From Erwinia_E haradaeae_B (GTDB lineage Bacteria > Pseudomonadota > Gammaproteobacteria > Enterobacterales > Enterobacteriaceae), in NCBI RefSeq assembly GCF_900698985.1, contig NZ_LR217730.1:310001-374000 (forward strand): DNA of 64,000 nucleotides, given 5' to 3'. A program made the translations under genes and the position numbers. The notes beneath the pieces are model-generated. The model was not told the origin of the DNA, did no database searches, and saw only the letters and a program-made list of their open reading frames with translations. Every line of letters begins with the position of its first letter. The first letter of the stretch is position 1. Positions 8,289 to 18,400 of the stretch are shown here, in pieces.

Positions 8289-10700
8289 ATGCCGATGAAC
8301 AATTTTCTCATAGCATCACTTCTTTTGAGCAGTGCTACTGTATGTAGTGCAGATAGTTTTGTAGTCAAAAATATTTATTTTGATGGATTGAAAAGAGTCT
8401 CCGTTGAGTCTGTATTACGAAGTATACCTATTCATGTTTCAGATGTAACTTCTCAGAAAGATATCAGAAGGATTATCCATGCCTTATTTGCGACTGGAAA
8501 ATTCGATGATGTACAGCTCATGCGTGATGGTGGTTCTTTAATTGTAAAACTCAAGGAGCGCCCAGTAATTGCTTGTATCACTTTTTCAGGAAACAAAATT
8601 CTTAAAGAAGAGTTATTAAAAAAGAATTTAAATTCTTTTGGTGTATGCATCGGAGAGGTGTTAGATCGTTCTTCTCTTGCTTCTATTGAGCAAGAATTAG
8701 AGGATTTTTACTATAGTATTGGTCATTATCGGTCAAGTGTGCATGCTATTTCAACCGCATTGCCAGGTAATCGTGTTGATTTAAATTTTATTATTACTGA
8801 GGGTAGACCTGCAAAAATTAAACAAATTAATATAATTGGTAATAAAATATTCAGAACAGATGAACTTATCTCTCATTTAAAATTAAGAGATAATAATTCT
8901 TGGTTACATATATTGAGTGATAGTAAATATCAGACACAAAAAGTCAATGAAGATTTAAACATTTTGCGAAGCTTCTATTTTAATCGTGGTTATGCACGTT
9001 TTAATATCAATTCTACTCAGATTAATTTAACGCCAGATAAAACAGGTATTTATATTACCATTAATATCACTGAAGGTGATCAATATCAATTGTCTGATGT
9101 TAATATTAATAGCAATATAAAACTCGATTTAAAAGAGATCCGGACTTTAAAATCAGAACAGATTGGTAATGTATATAATAGAGCGAATGCTTTGCGTATA
9201 GAAGAAGTTATTAAAAAAATATTAGGACATCAAGGGTATATATATCCGGAGATTCAGACTAAGCTAAATATTAATGATACTAAAAAAACCGTAAAGTTAA
9301 GCTTTATTATTAATTCAGGTATTCGATATTATGTACGTCAAGTACGTTTTGAAGGCAATCATGTATCCAAAGATTCTGTTATGCGCCGTGAGGTTCGGCA
9401 AGCAGAGGGTACGTGGTTACAAAGTGATCTTGTACAACAAGGAAAAGAGCGTTTAAATCGTCTCGGTTATTTTATTTCAGTGAGCTCTAAAGTTCAACGA
9501 GTGCCTGAGTCCTTAGATCAAGTAGATGTAATTTATAGAGTACAAGAGCGGAACACTGGAACGATTAACTTAGGTGTAGGTTATGGTACGGAAAATGGTG
9601 TGAATTTTCAGATTGGACTTACTCAGGATAATTGGTTAGGAACCGGAAATGCTGTTGGTATCAATAGTACAAAAAATGATTACATGACGTATGCTGAACT
9701 GTCTCTGACTGATCCTTATTTTACTACTTTTGGCGTGAGTCTCGGTGGACGTTTCATTTATAATGATTTTAAGGCTCATGCTGCGGATCTGTCAGATTAT
9801 ACTAATAAATATTATGGAGGGGAGAGTACACTTGGTTTTCCATTGAATGAAGCTAATACCCTCCATGTTGGTTTTGGTTATCTTCACCATAGTATTTCTA
9901 ATATGAAGCCACAGATTGCGATGTGGCGTTATTTGCGTAATCATGGTGAGAACCCCTCGGTTTCTACTACTGAAGAGTTCTCTACAGACGATCTTACTTT
10001 AAATTATGGCTGGACTTATAATACATTAGACCGTAGCTTTTTTCCTACTAGGGGGCATCATACAAATCTTAATGGTAAAGTAACTATACCTGGTTCAAAA
10101 AATACTTTTTATAGAGTCATGATGAGTGTGCAGCAATATTTTCCATTAAATGTCAAGCGAGACTGGATTTTCTTATGTCGTGGTCGCCTAGGTTATGGAG
10201 ATGGTCTTGATGGTCATGAGTTGCCGTTTTATGAAAACTTTTATGCTGGTGGTTTAACCACAGTACGAGGTTTACGTACTAACACCATTGGCCCAAAGGC
10301 TGTATATTATAATAATTCTTTATCTAAGTGTAGTAGTAGTTCTTTGAGTAGTATATGTCAGTCTGAAGATTCGGTTGGTGGTAACGCTCTGGTAGTATTA
10401 AGTACTGAGTTAATTACACCAACGCCTTTTCTTAATGAAAAATATGTTAATTTAATACGTACTTCTCTATTTGTAGATGCTGGTATGTTATGGGATACGC
10501 GCTGGGAAGAAACCAAGGAGATGATGCTTCTGCATATTCCAGATTATAGTAAACCTAAAAATATTCGCATTTCGGCAGGGGCTGCATTACAATGGATGTC
10601 ACCTATTGGGCCATTAGTGTTTTCATATGCTTGTCCTTTTCAGAGGTATCATGGTGATAAATCTGAACCATTTCAATTTTATATAGGAAAAACTTGGTAA
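8289..10700 (+). CDS. bamA: Outer membrane protein assembly factor BamA
   Basis: Central channel of the BAM complex, which folds and inserts beta-barrel proteins into the outer membrane. It has 803 residues against 810 in E. coli. A signal peptide ends near CSA|DSF, five POTRA domains cover about residues 22-420, and a 16-strand barrel follows, ending in aromatic Trp. The loop-6 motif VRGL replaces VRGF. A Cys-x8-Cys pair in the extracellular loop 6 region keeps the E. coli disulfide positions although the loop is shorter. MPMNNFLIASLL matches E. coli MAMKKLLIASLL; the ATG at 8295 has better Shine-Dalgarno spacing (AAAGGA). skp follows. Confidence 0.98.
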   Translation: MPMNNFLIASLLLSSATVCSADSFVVKNIYFDGLKRVSVESVLRSIPIHVSDVTSQKDIRRIIHALFATGKFDDVQLMRDGGSLIVKLKERPVIACITFSGNKILKEELLKKNLNSFGVCIGEVLDRSSLASIEQELEDFYYSIGHYRSSVHAISTALPGNRVDLNFIITEGRPAKIKQINIIGNKIFRTDELISHLKLRDNNSWLHILSDSKYQTQKVNEDLNILRSFYFNRGYARFNINSTQINLTPDKTGIYITINITEGDQYQLSDVNINSNIKLDLKEIRTLKSEQIGNVYNRANALRIEEVIKKILGHQGYIYPEIQTKLNINDTKKTVKLSFIINSGIRYYVRQVRFEGNHVSKDSVMRREVRQAEGTWLQSDLVQQGKERLNRLGYFISVSSKVQRVPESLDQVDVIYRVQERNTGTINLGVGYGTENGVNFQIGLTQDNWLGTGNAVGINSTKNDYMTYAELSLTDPYFTTFGVSLGGRFIYNDFKAHAADLSDYTNKYYGGESTLGFPLNEANTLHVGFGYLHHSISNMKPQIAMWRYLRNHGENPSVSTTEEFSTDDLTLNYGWTYNTLDRSFFPTRGHHTNLNGKVTIPGSKNTFYRVMMSVQQYFPLNVKRDWIFLCRGRLGYGDGLDGHELPFYENFYAGGLTTVRGLRTNTIGPKAVYYNNSLSKCSSSSLSSICQSEDSVGGNALVVLSTELITPTPFLNEKYVNLIRTSLFVDAGMLWDTRWEETKEMMLLHIPDYSKPKNIRISAGAALQWMSPIGPLVFSYACPFQRYHGDKSEPFQFYIGKTW

Positions 10701-10838
10701 TACAATATAAAAGTAGAATCAAACAATAAGGTATAATCTGTATTAGAATAGATTAGTTAGTATGATAAGATATTGTGGTGATGTGTTCTGTCTACTGTAA
10801 TGATAATAAATAATTTAAAAGTATTAAGGAGCTCAAGA

Positions 10839-11336
10839 GTGAAACAGGTTTTGCGTATTATAAGTCTAAGTTTTGTTTTAATTTTTTCTGTATCTGCTGC
10901 AGCCTCTGATAAAATTGCAGTAGTAAATATTTCTGATATTTTTCAGCAATTACCAGAACTTATTATTGTCACGCATAAGTTAGAAAAAGAGTTTAAGGAC
11001 CGAACAATTGTCTTGCAGAATATGGAACATGATCTGCAAACTAAAATACAGAATATGCAGCGTAATAGGTCAACCATGAAAGTAAGTGATCAGCTTCAAA
11101 TGGAAAAAGAGATTATCAAAAAGCGCGAAGAATTTAACACTACCGTTCGAGTTTTTGACCAGGATAATCGTCGTCGTCAAATAGAAGAGCGGGATAAAAT
11201 TATATATAAAATTCAGAATGCTGTGCAGAAAGTTGCTAAAATTAAAAATTATGATTTAGTTCTGGATCGAGGTGCGGTCGCTTACGTTTCCTCAGTGAAA
11301 GATATTACTGCTGATGTTTTGAAGCAGGTAAAATAA
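10839..11336 (+). CDS. skp: Periplasmic chaperone Skp (OmpH)
   Basis: Trimeric periplasmic holdase that carries unfolded outer membrane proteins to BAM. The GTG start is chosen because a perfect AAGGAG (10826-10831) lies 7 bases upstream and the result begins VKQVLRII..., matching the E. coli signal peptide; an in-frame ATG at 10800 would add 13 residues. The 165-residue product has a signal peptide ending near AAAS|DKIAVVN. A long charged coiled-coil arm follows, rich in Lys, Glu and Gln, and the conserved C terminus VKDITADVLKQVK is identical to E. coli. The stop is 3 bp before lpxD. Confidence 0.95.
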   Translation: MKQVLRIISLSFVLIFSVSAAASDKIAVVNISDIFQQLPELIIVTHKLEKEFKDRTIVLQNMEHDLQTKIQNMQRNRSTMKVSDQLQMEKEIIKKREEFNTTVRVFDQDNRRRQIEERDKIIYKIQNAVQKVAKIKNYDLVLDRGAVAYVSSVKDITADVLKQVK

Positions 11337-11339
11337 TCT

Positions 11340-12368
11340 ATGTTTTTTATTCGACTGGCTGATTTGGCTAAGGAGTTGAATGCAGAATTGCATGGTGATG
11401 GAGAAATTTCTATCTCTGGTATCGCATCCATGCAGTCTGCTCAAAGAGGTCAGATAACTTTTCTTTCTAATAGACGTTATGGTAAAAAGCTTTTAGTTTG
11501 CCAAGCTTCAGCTGTAGTATTGAAACGAGCGGATCTTGAGTTTTTTTGTGGTCCTGCATTGATAGTGAGTGATCCGTATCTAGCATATGCTCGTATAGCT
11601 CAATTATTTGATAGAACACCTAAACCAGCGATCAGAACTGCCCAAAGTGCGGTAATTGATCGTACAGCTTGTCTTGGTAAACGTGTGGTAATTGGCGCTA
11701 ATGCAGTAATTGAGTCTGATGTTGTATTAGGTGATGATGTAATAATTGGCGCTGGATGTTTTATTGGAAAAAAAACTCATATTGGTTCTAGAAGTCGATT
11801 GTGGGCAAATGTTTCAATTTATCATGAAGTAGAAATTGGACAGGATTGTTTAATTCAATCCGGAACAGTTATTGGTTCTGACGGTTTCGGTTACGTTCGG
11901 GGCTCTGGTAATTGGGTTAAGATTCCTCAGTTAGGTACGGTAATTATTGGACATCGTGTCGAGATTGGTGCTTGCACTACAATTGATCGTGGCTCCCTTG
12001 ATAATACGCAAATTGGTAATGATGTTATTGTGGATAATCAATGCCAGATTGCACATAATGTTATTATTGGAAATAATACTGCAGTAGCGGGTGGTGTTAT
12101 TATGGCTGGAAGTTTGAATATTGGAAAATATTGTATGATTGGTGGCGCAAGTGTTATTAATGGGCATATAGATATTTGTGATAATGTTACTGTTACTGGG
12201 ATGAGTATGGTTATGCGCTCTATTATAGAACCTGGTATATATTCTTCAGGAATCCCAATTCAACCCAATAGAACTTGGCGTAAAACGGTAACATTAGTAA
12301 TGCATATTGATGATATTAGAAAACGCTTGAAAAATATTGAACATAAATTCAAAAATATTGAAGAATAA
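11340..12368 (+). CDS. lpxD: UDP-3-O-(3-hydroxymyristoyl)glucosamine N-acyltransferase
   Basis: Third step of lipid A synthesis: adds the N-linked hydroxyacyl chain to UDP-3-O-acyl-glucosamine. The 342 residues (E. coli 341) contain an N-terminal uridine-binding domain, a left-handed beta-helix of isoleucine-patch hexapeptide repeats (about 105-310) and a C-terminal helix. The catalytic histidine falls at position 239 within QIAHN, as in E. coli. It begins 3 bp after skp and is followed by fabZ after 159 bp. Confidence 0.97.
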   Translation: MFFIRLADLAKELNAELHGDGEISISGIASMQSAQRGQITFLSNRRYGKKLLVCQASAVVLKRADLEFFCGPALIVSDPYLAYARIAQLFDRTPKPAIRTAQSAVIDRTACLGKRVVIGANAVIESDVVLGDDVIIGAGCFIGKKTHIGSRSRLWANVSIYHEVEIGQDCLIQSGTVIGSDGFGYVRGSGNWVKIPQLGTVIIGHRVEIGACTTIDRGSLDNTQIGNDVIVDNQCQIAHNVIIGNNTAVAGGVIMAGSLNIGKYCMIGGASVINGHIDICDNVTVTGMSMVMRSIIEPGIYSSGIPIQPNRTWRKTVTLVMHIDDIRKRLKNIEHKFKNIEE

Positions 12369-12527
12369 GTAAAACTACCACATAACTTATATATAATGTA
12401 TATCAAATAATATGCGAACAAGAATAAGCATAGGGTCGCAAAAATGATTTTTAGTTTGTGGAAAAATTATGGATTTTTTATAAGTCTTATTACTGATGCT
12501 ATTAGCTTTTAGGACGGGAAGAGTATT

Positions 12528-12983
12528 TTGACTATTCACATGCATACCCTAAAAATTGAAGAGATCATTAATCTTTTACCGCATCGCTACCCATTTCTAT
12601 TAGTTGATCGAGTTATTGAATTTGAAAAAAACAAATATTTGCGAGCAGTGAAGAATGTTTCAGTAAATGAACCATTTTTTCAAGGTCATTTTCCTGGAAA
12701 GCTTATTTTTCCAGGAGTTTTAATCTTAGAAGCTATGGCTCAAGCTACTGGTATTCTTGCATTTAAAAGTATGGGTAAATTAGAATCGGGTGAGCTTTAC
12801 TATTTTGCAGGTATTGATGAAGCACGTTTTAAACGTCCAGTAGTTCCAGGTGATCAAATGATTATGGAAGTCAACTTTGAAAAAACCCGTCGTGGTTTAA
12901 CACGTTTTAAAGGCGATGCGACCGTTGATGGTAAAATTGTTTGTGAAGCAAAAATGATGTGTGCCCGTAGCCGGGAGGTGTAA
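12528..12983 (+). CDS. fabZ: 3-hydroxyacyl-[acyl-carrier-protein] dehydratase FabZ
   Basis: Hot-dog-fold dehydratase of type II fatty acid synthesis. It sits here because LpxA and LpxD compete with it for hydroxymyristoyl-ACP. From the TTG start the product is 151 residues, the E. coli length, and MTIHMHTLKIEEI aligns with the E. coli N terminus. A purine-rich AGGACGGGAAGAG lies upstream. The catalytic His54 (GHFPGK) and Glu68 (LEAMAQATG) are in place. The next gene, lpxA, begins 3 bp after the stop. Confidence 0.97.
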   Translation: MTIHMHTLKIEEIINLLPHRYPFLLVDRVIEFEKNKYLRAVKNVSVNEPFFQGHFPGKLIFPGVLILEAMAQATGILAFKSMGKLESGELYYFAGIDEARFKRPVVPGDQMIMEVNFEKTRRGLTRFKGDATVDGKIVCEAKMMCARSREV

Positions 12984-12986
12984 TTG

Positions 12987-13775
12987 GTGATTGATGCTAC
13001 CGCCGTTATTCACCCTAGTTCCATTGTTGAAGAAGGCGCTGTGATCGGTGCTGGTGTCCAAATTAATCCATTTTGTGTTGTGGGTTCTAATGTTAGAATT
13101 GGCGCTGGTACAGTTCTAAAATCACATGTGGTAGTCCATGGTCATACTTCTATCGGAACAAACAATACTCTCTGGCCATTTGCTTCAGTTGGTGATGTAA
13201 ATCAGGATCGAAAATATTCTGGTGAGCCAACACGAGTTGAGATTGGAGATCGTAATCACATACGTGAAAGTGTAACTATTCATCGTGGAACCGTGCAAGC
13301 AGAAGGAATTACACGTATTGGTAATGATAATTTATTAATGGTAAATGCACACATTGCTCATGATTGTATTATTGGGAGCAATTGTATTTTATCTAATAAT
13401 GCTACATTAGCTGGGCATGTTAATGTTGATGATTTTGCAATTATTGGTGGCATGACCGCGGTACATCAATTTTGCATTATTGGTTCTTATGTTATGGTAG
13501 GTGGATGCTCTGGTGTGACGCAAGATGTACCTCCTTATATTATTGCGCAGGGAAATCATGCAAGGCCCTTTGGGATTAATGTCGTAGGTTTGCAACGTCA
13601 TGGATTTAGCAAAGAGGCATTAAGTGCAATCCGTGCTGTTTATAAGATGCTGTATCGTAGTGGAAAAACACTTGACAAAGTAAAACTAGAAATCGCGAGC
13701 ATTGCAAATTCACATCCAGAGGTGCAATTGTTTTATGATTTTTTTGCTCGATCTACTAGAGGGATTATTCGTTAA
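12987..13775 (+). CDS. lpxA: UDP-N-acetylglucosamine acyltransferase
   Basis: First step of lipid A synthesis: transfers 3-hydroxymyristate from ACP to UDP-GlcNAc. The GTG start is chosen because GGGAGG (12973-12978) lies 8 bases upstream and the product is then 262 residues, as in E. coli. A TTG one codon earlier is less likely. The left-handed beta-helix of hexapeptide repeats runs from about residue 7 to 185, and catalytic His125 (NAHIAHDC) is exactly positioned. The C-terminal helical domain ends FFARSTRGIIR. Spacing of 3 bp to both neighbours indicates one transcript. Confidence 0.97.
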   Translation: MIDATAVIHPSSIVEEGAVIGAGVQINPFCVVGSNVRIGAGTVLKSHVVVHGHTSIGTNNTLWPFASVGDVNQDRKYSGEPTRVEIGDRNHIRESVTIHRGTVQAEGITRIGNDNLLMVNAHIAHDCIIGSNCILSNNATLAGHVNVDDFAIIGGMTAVHQFCIIGSYVMVGGCSGVTQDVPPYIIAQGNHARPFGINVVGLQRHGFSKEALSAIRAVYKMLYRSGKTLDKVKLEIASIANSHPEVQLFYDFFARSTRGIIR

Positions 13776-13778
13776 TTT

Positions 13779-14924
13779 ATGTCTACACAAGCTTTAACCA
13801 TTGCTTTAGTTGCTGGAGAGGCTTCTGGTGATATACTTGGCGCTGGGCTTATTCATGCAATAAAAAAAAAGCATCCAAATGCTTATTTTGTAGGGATCGC
13901 TGGACCACTAATGCAGTTTGAGGGGTGTGTGGCATGGTATAATCTTTCAGAGCTTTCTGTCATGGGGTTGTCTGAAGTTTTTTTTTGTATACGACGTCTA
14001 TGGTGTATTCGTCGCGTTTTAACTCGTCGATTAATTGCTTTAAAACCAGATGTTTTTATTGGTATTGATTCTCCGGATTTTAACTTGACACTAGAAAAAA
14101 ACCTTAGGCGTGCAGGTATTCGAACTATTCATTATGTAAGCCCAGCATTATGGGCGTGGCGAAAAAATCGTATATATACAATCAGACGCGCAGTGGATCT
14201 TGTATTATTACTTTTTCCATTTGAAAAAGAATTTTATGATCATTTTAACATTCCTTGTCGTTTTATTGGTCACGCTTTGGCAGATCTTATGCCCATAGTA
14301 CCAAATAAATCATTTGTACGTTGTGAACTGGGCATTTCAGAAAAAGCTTTATGCCTGGCTTTGCTGCCAGGAAGCCGTAGCGCTGAAATAAATATGTTAA
14401 GTGCAGATTTTTTGAAAACAGCAATAATTTTGCGAGAAAAATATCCAGAATTAGAGATTCTAGTACCATTAGTTAATGATAAACATCAAGCGCAATTTAA
14501 AGCGATTCAATCCCGCGTCTCACCGGATTTACCAGTTCGTTATTTAGATGGAAAAAGTAGGCAGGTCATGCAAGCGAGTGACGTTACCTTGCTTGCATCT
14601 GGTACAGCCACACTAGAGTGTATGTTAGCGAGGTGTCCTATGGTTGTTACTTATCGTGTAAAACCGGTAACTTTTTGGTTAGCTAGACGATTAGTGCGTA
14701 CAGAGTATATATCATTACCTAATCTTCTGGCAGGTTTTAAACTCGTGCCTGAATTTTTACAGGATAGCTGCCAACCATCACGGCTTGCTTCCGAATTAGA
14801 TTTATTTTTAGGTCAAGAAAAAAGTTGCCATGCGTTATTTGATATTTTTTCTAATTTACACAGGCAATTGCGCCGGAACGCAAATGAACAGGCTGCAGAG
14901 GCAGTATTGGAGGTTTGTAAATAA
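13779..14924 (+). CDS. lpxB: Lipid-A-disaccharide synthase
   Basis: Glycosyltransferase family 19 enzyme that joins UDP-2,3-diacylglucosamine and lipid X into the lipid A disaccharide at the cytoplasmic face of the inner membrane. It has 381 residues, against 382 in E. coli. The family start motif ALVAGEASGDILG is present, followed by VFIGIDSPDFNL, YVSPALWAWR, LPGSRSAEI and ASGTATLE. The gene starts 3 bp after lpxA. In E. coli rnhB follows at once; here there is only a 564-bp gap. Confidence 0.97.
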   Translation: MSTQALTIALVAGEASGDILGAGLIHAIKKKHPNAYFVGIAGPLMQFEGCVAWYNLSELSVMGLSEVFFCIRRLWCIRRVLTRRLIALKPDVFIGIDSPDFNLTLEKNLRRAGIRTIHYVSPALWAWRKNRIYTIRRAVDLVLLLFPFEKEFYDHFNIPCRFIGHALADLMPIVPNKSFVRCELGISEKALCLALLPGSRSAEINMLSADFLKTAIILREKYPELEILVPLVNDKHQAQFKAIQSRVSPDLPVRYLDGKSRQVMQASDVTLLASGTATLECMLARCPMVVTYRVKPVTFWLARRLVRTEYISLPNLLAGFKLVPEFLQDSCQPSRLASELDLFLGQEKSCHALFDIFSNLHRQLRRNANEQAAEAVLEVCK

Positions 14925-15488
14925 ATTATTAAGTATAATTATATAATGCTAAGATCATAATAGTGATTTCTATAGAAATATGACGTTTATTTTTAAATTA
15001 AAACATTTTATAATAATAAACGATAGCATTTTTAATGTCCTGTAGAATTTTGGTGAATATTATTTTTAGTTTTTTAGAAAATCTCTATATTTACAAAAGA
15101 TTAGAATTAAAAAGTTATTTTATAATGTATAAAAATTTGATTCTCATGTCTCAGCAAGTTATAGAGAATATATAATATTGATGTATATATCTTTATATCT
15201 TGATTTATATGTATTTCATATATTTCATTATTTTAATAAAAATCATATTTATACCTTATTACTAAATGTATTTTTATGTACTGTTATATGGTGATTCTAT
15301 TTATGATTAAGATCATTACAGATTAAGCAGTCTACATTGACTATATAGTTAATAAATTTGAAAAAACGTCATTTTAGGTTGGATTTATTATTGTAATTTT
15401 TCTACAAAATATTCTTATTGGGCTTCACAAGTCTTATAATCGTTCCCCCCTTTCTTTATTATTCTCCAACTCGTGCATAGGAATTCAG
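14925..15488. other. Non-coding gap where rnhB would lie
   Basis: E. coli has rnhB (about 0.6 kb, ribonuclease HII) between lpxB and dnaE. This gap is 564 bp, nearly the same size, with no open frame. A stretch near 15418-15440 (TTGGGCTTCACAAG) faintly resembles codons for the RnhB tail (FGPVK), but the match is too short to call. A perfect 14-bp palindrome (ATTTCTATAGAAAT, 14966-14979), followed after six bases by a T-rich stretch, could act as a weak terminator for lpxB. Confidence 0.4.
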
Positions 15489-18400
15489 ATGCCAGAGCCT
15501 CGTTTTATTCACTTACATGTGCGTAGTGACTACTCGATAATAGATGGTTTAACAAAAATAGCTGCATTAGTAATGCATGCAGCAAATATGGGAATGCCGG
15601 CCATTGCTATTACAGATTTTACTAATCTATTCGGTCTCATTAAATTTTATCAAATAGCACATAACTATGGTTTAAAACCAATTATCGGCGCTGATTTTAG
15701 AATCAATTGCTGCATTCTAGGTAATGAGCTACCTCATGTTACTATACTAGCAGCTAATAATGAAGGTTATAAGAATCTAACGCTTTTAATTTCACGTGCC
15801 TATTTGCGTGGTTATGGATCGCATGGTCCAATGATAGAGCGTAATTGGTTACTAGAATATCAGGAAGGTCTCATATTGCTTTCTGGCGGACATAAAGGGG
15901 ACGTTGGTAAAATGTTATTACGTGGTAATCAAATACAAGCGCAAAAGTTCTTGGATTTTTATCAGAAACATTTTCCTAACCGATACTATCTCACATTAAG
16001 CAGGACTGGTAGACTTAATGAAGAGATATATTTAAATGCAGCGCTAGAGTTAGCAGAGTTTTACGCTATTCCTGTTGTTGCCACTAATAATGTATGTTTT
16101 CTTTCTAAATCAGACTTTGAGGCGCATGAAATTCGTGTAGCAATACAAAATGGCTATACTTTAGGGGATCCTAAACGTCCTAATTCCTATAGCGCACAGC
16201 AATATTTACGCAGTGAAGAGGAAATGTGCACACTTTTTTCAGATATTCCTGAAGCGTTAGAGAATAGTATAGAGATTGCTCGTCGTTGTAATGTAACTAT
16301 TCAGCTTGGTGAGTATTTTTTACCACAGTTTTCTACTGGTAGCATATCTACAGAATGTTATTTAATTCAAAAATCTCAGAAGGGTCTAGAGGTTCGTTTA
16401 GCGCATATTTTCCCAGATAGAAATATGCGTCTTCTACATTATGAGCGTTATCAACAGCGATTAAACAAAGAGTTACAGGTTATCAATCAAATGGGTTTTC
16501 CTGGTTATTTTTTAATCGTAATGGAATTTATTCAATGGGCTAAAGAGCAAGATATTCCAGTAGGTCCTGGTCGTGGCTCTGGGGCTGGTTCATTAGTAGC
16601 TTATGTTCTAAAAATTACAGATATAGACCCATTAGAGTTTAATCTATTATTCGAGCGTTTTTTAAATCCAGAGCGTATATCCATGCCCGATTTTGATATT
16701 GATTTTTGCATGGAAAAGCGTGACTTAGTAATTGAGCACGTAGCAAATATATATGGTCGTCATGCAGTTTCACAAATTATTACTTTTGGTACCATGGCGG
16801 CCAAAGCTGTAATACGTGATGTAGGGCGTGTATTAGGGCACCCTTATATTTTTGTTGATCGCATTGCTAAGGCAGTACCATCAGATTTAGGTATGACACT
16901 AGAAAAAGCATTGCATTGTTCTTCTAGTTTAATGGAGTTATATAACACCGATGAAGAAGTAAAATCTCTTATTGATATGGCGCGTAAGCTAGAAGGTGTT
17001 ACACGAAATGCTGGTAAACATGCTGGAGGTGTGGTGATTGCGCCAACAAAAATTACTGATTTTTCACCATTATATTGTGACGAAAATGGTCACAATCCAG
17101 TGACTCAGTTTGATAAAAACGATGTCGAGTATACTGGTTTAGTTAAATTTGATTTTCTTGGATTGCGTACGTTAACTATTCTAGACTGGGCATTAGAAAT
17201 GATTAACGCTCATCGTAAAAGAAAGGGGCTTCAATTAATTCAGATTTCTGAGATTTCGCTTTCAGATCCAAAAAGTTTTCAGATATTAAAAAATGCTGAA
17301 ACTACTGCAGTATTTCAGTTGGAATCACGCGGTATGAAAGATTTAATTAAGAGATTAAAACCGGATTGTTTTGAAGACATTATTGCTTTAGTTGCACTAT
17401 TTCGCCCTGGACCATTGCAATCTGGTATGGTAGATAACTTTATTAATCGTAAGCAAGGAAGAGAGAAAATATCGTATCCAGATATACAGTGGGAGCATAA
17501 GTTGCTTCGACCGGTTCTTGAGTCAACTTACGGTATAATTTTGTATCAAGAGCAGGTTATGCAAATTGCTCAGGTTCTAGCTGGTTATAGTCTAGGCGGC
17601 GCAGACATGTTACGTCGGGCAATGGGAAAAAAAAATCTTATAGAAATGGCTAAACAACGAAGTATTTTTGAAAAAGGAGCTAAAGAAAAAGGTATAAATG
17701 GTGTTTTAGCAATGAAAATTTTTGATTTAGTTGAAAAATTTGCTGGTTATGGTTTTAATAAATCACACTCAGCTGCTTATGCATTGGTGTCCTATCAGAC
17801 GTTATGGTTAAAAGCTCACTATCCAGCTGAATTTATGGCCGCAGTGATGAATGCTGATATGGATAATACAGATAAAATAGTTATTTTGGTAGATGAATGT
17901 TGGCGAATAGGTTTAACAGTCTTACCGCCAAATATCAATTCCGGTTTGCATCACTTTTATGTTAATGATAAAGGAGAAATTGTTTATGGTCTTGGCGCTA
18001 TTAAAGGGGTAGGTTTGAATCCAATTTTAGAAATTATTCAATCAAGAAATAAAGGTGGTTGTTTTTATGAAATTTTTTCATTTTGCACACGCATTAATAT
18101 TAAAAAAATTAACCGTCGAGTTTTAGAAAAATTAATTATATCTGGTGCTTTAGATTGTTTTGGGCAACATCGGGCCGCATTAATAAGTGCACTTCCTGAT
18201 GCTATAAAATCTTCTACCCAATACAGCAAGGCAGGAGAGATGGGGCAATCTGATATTTTTGGAGCATTATTAGGGTCACAGAATGTAGTGCAGCAAACAC
18301 ATTTTAATGTACAACCTTGGCCTGAAAATGTGCGATTAGAGAGAGAAAAAGAAACGTTAGGTTTTTACCTTACTGGGCATCCTATTAATCCATATTTAGA

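Noticed and set aside
12390..12415. Another partial dif-like string between lpxD and fabZ
   Set aside because: It lies inside a conserved co-directional operon, not at a strand switch, and the match is partial.
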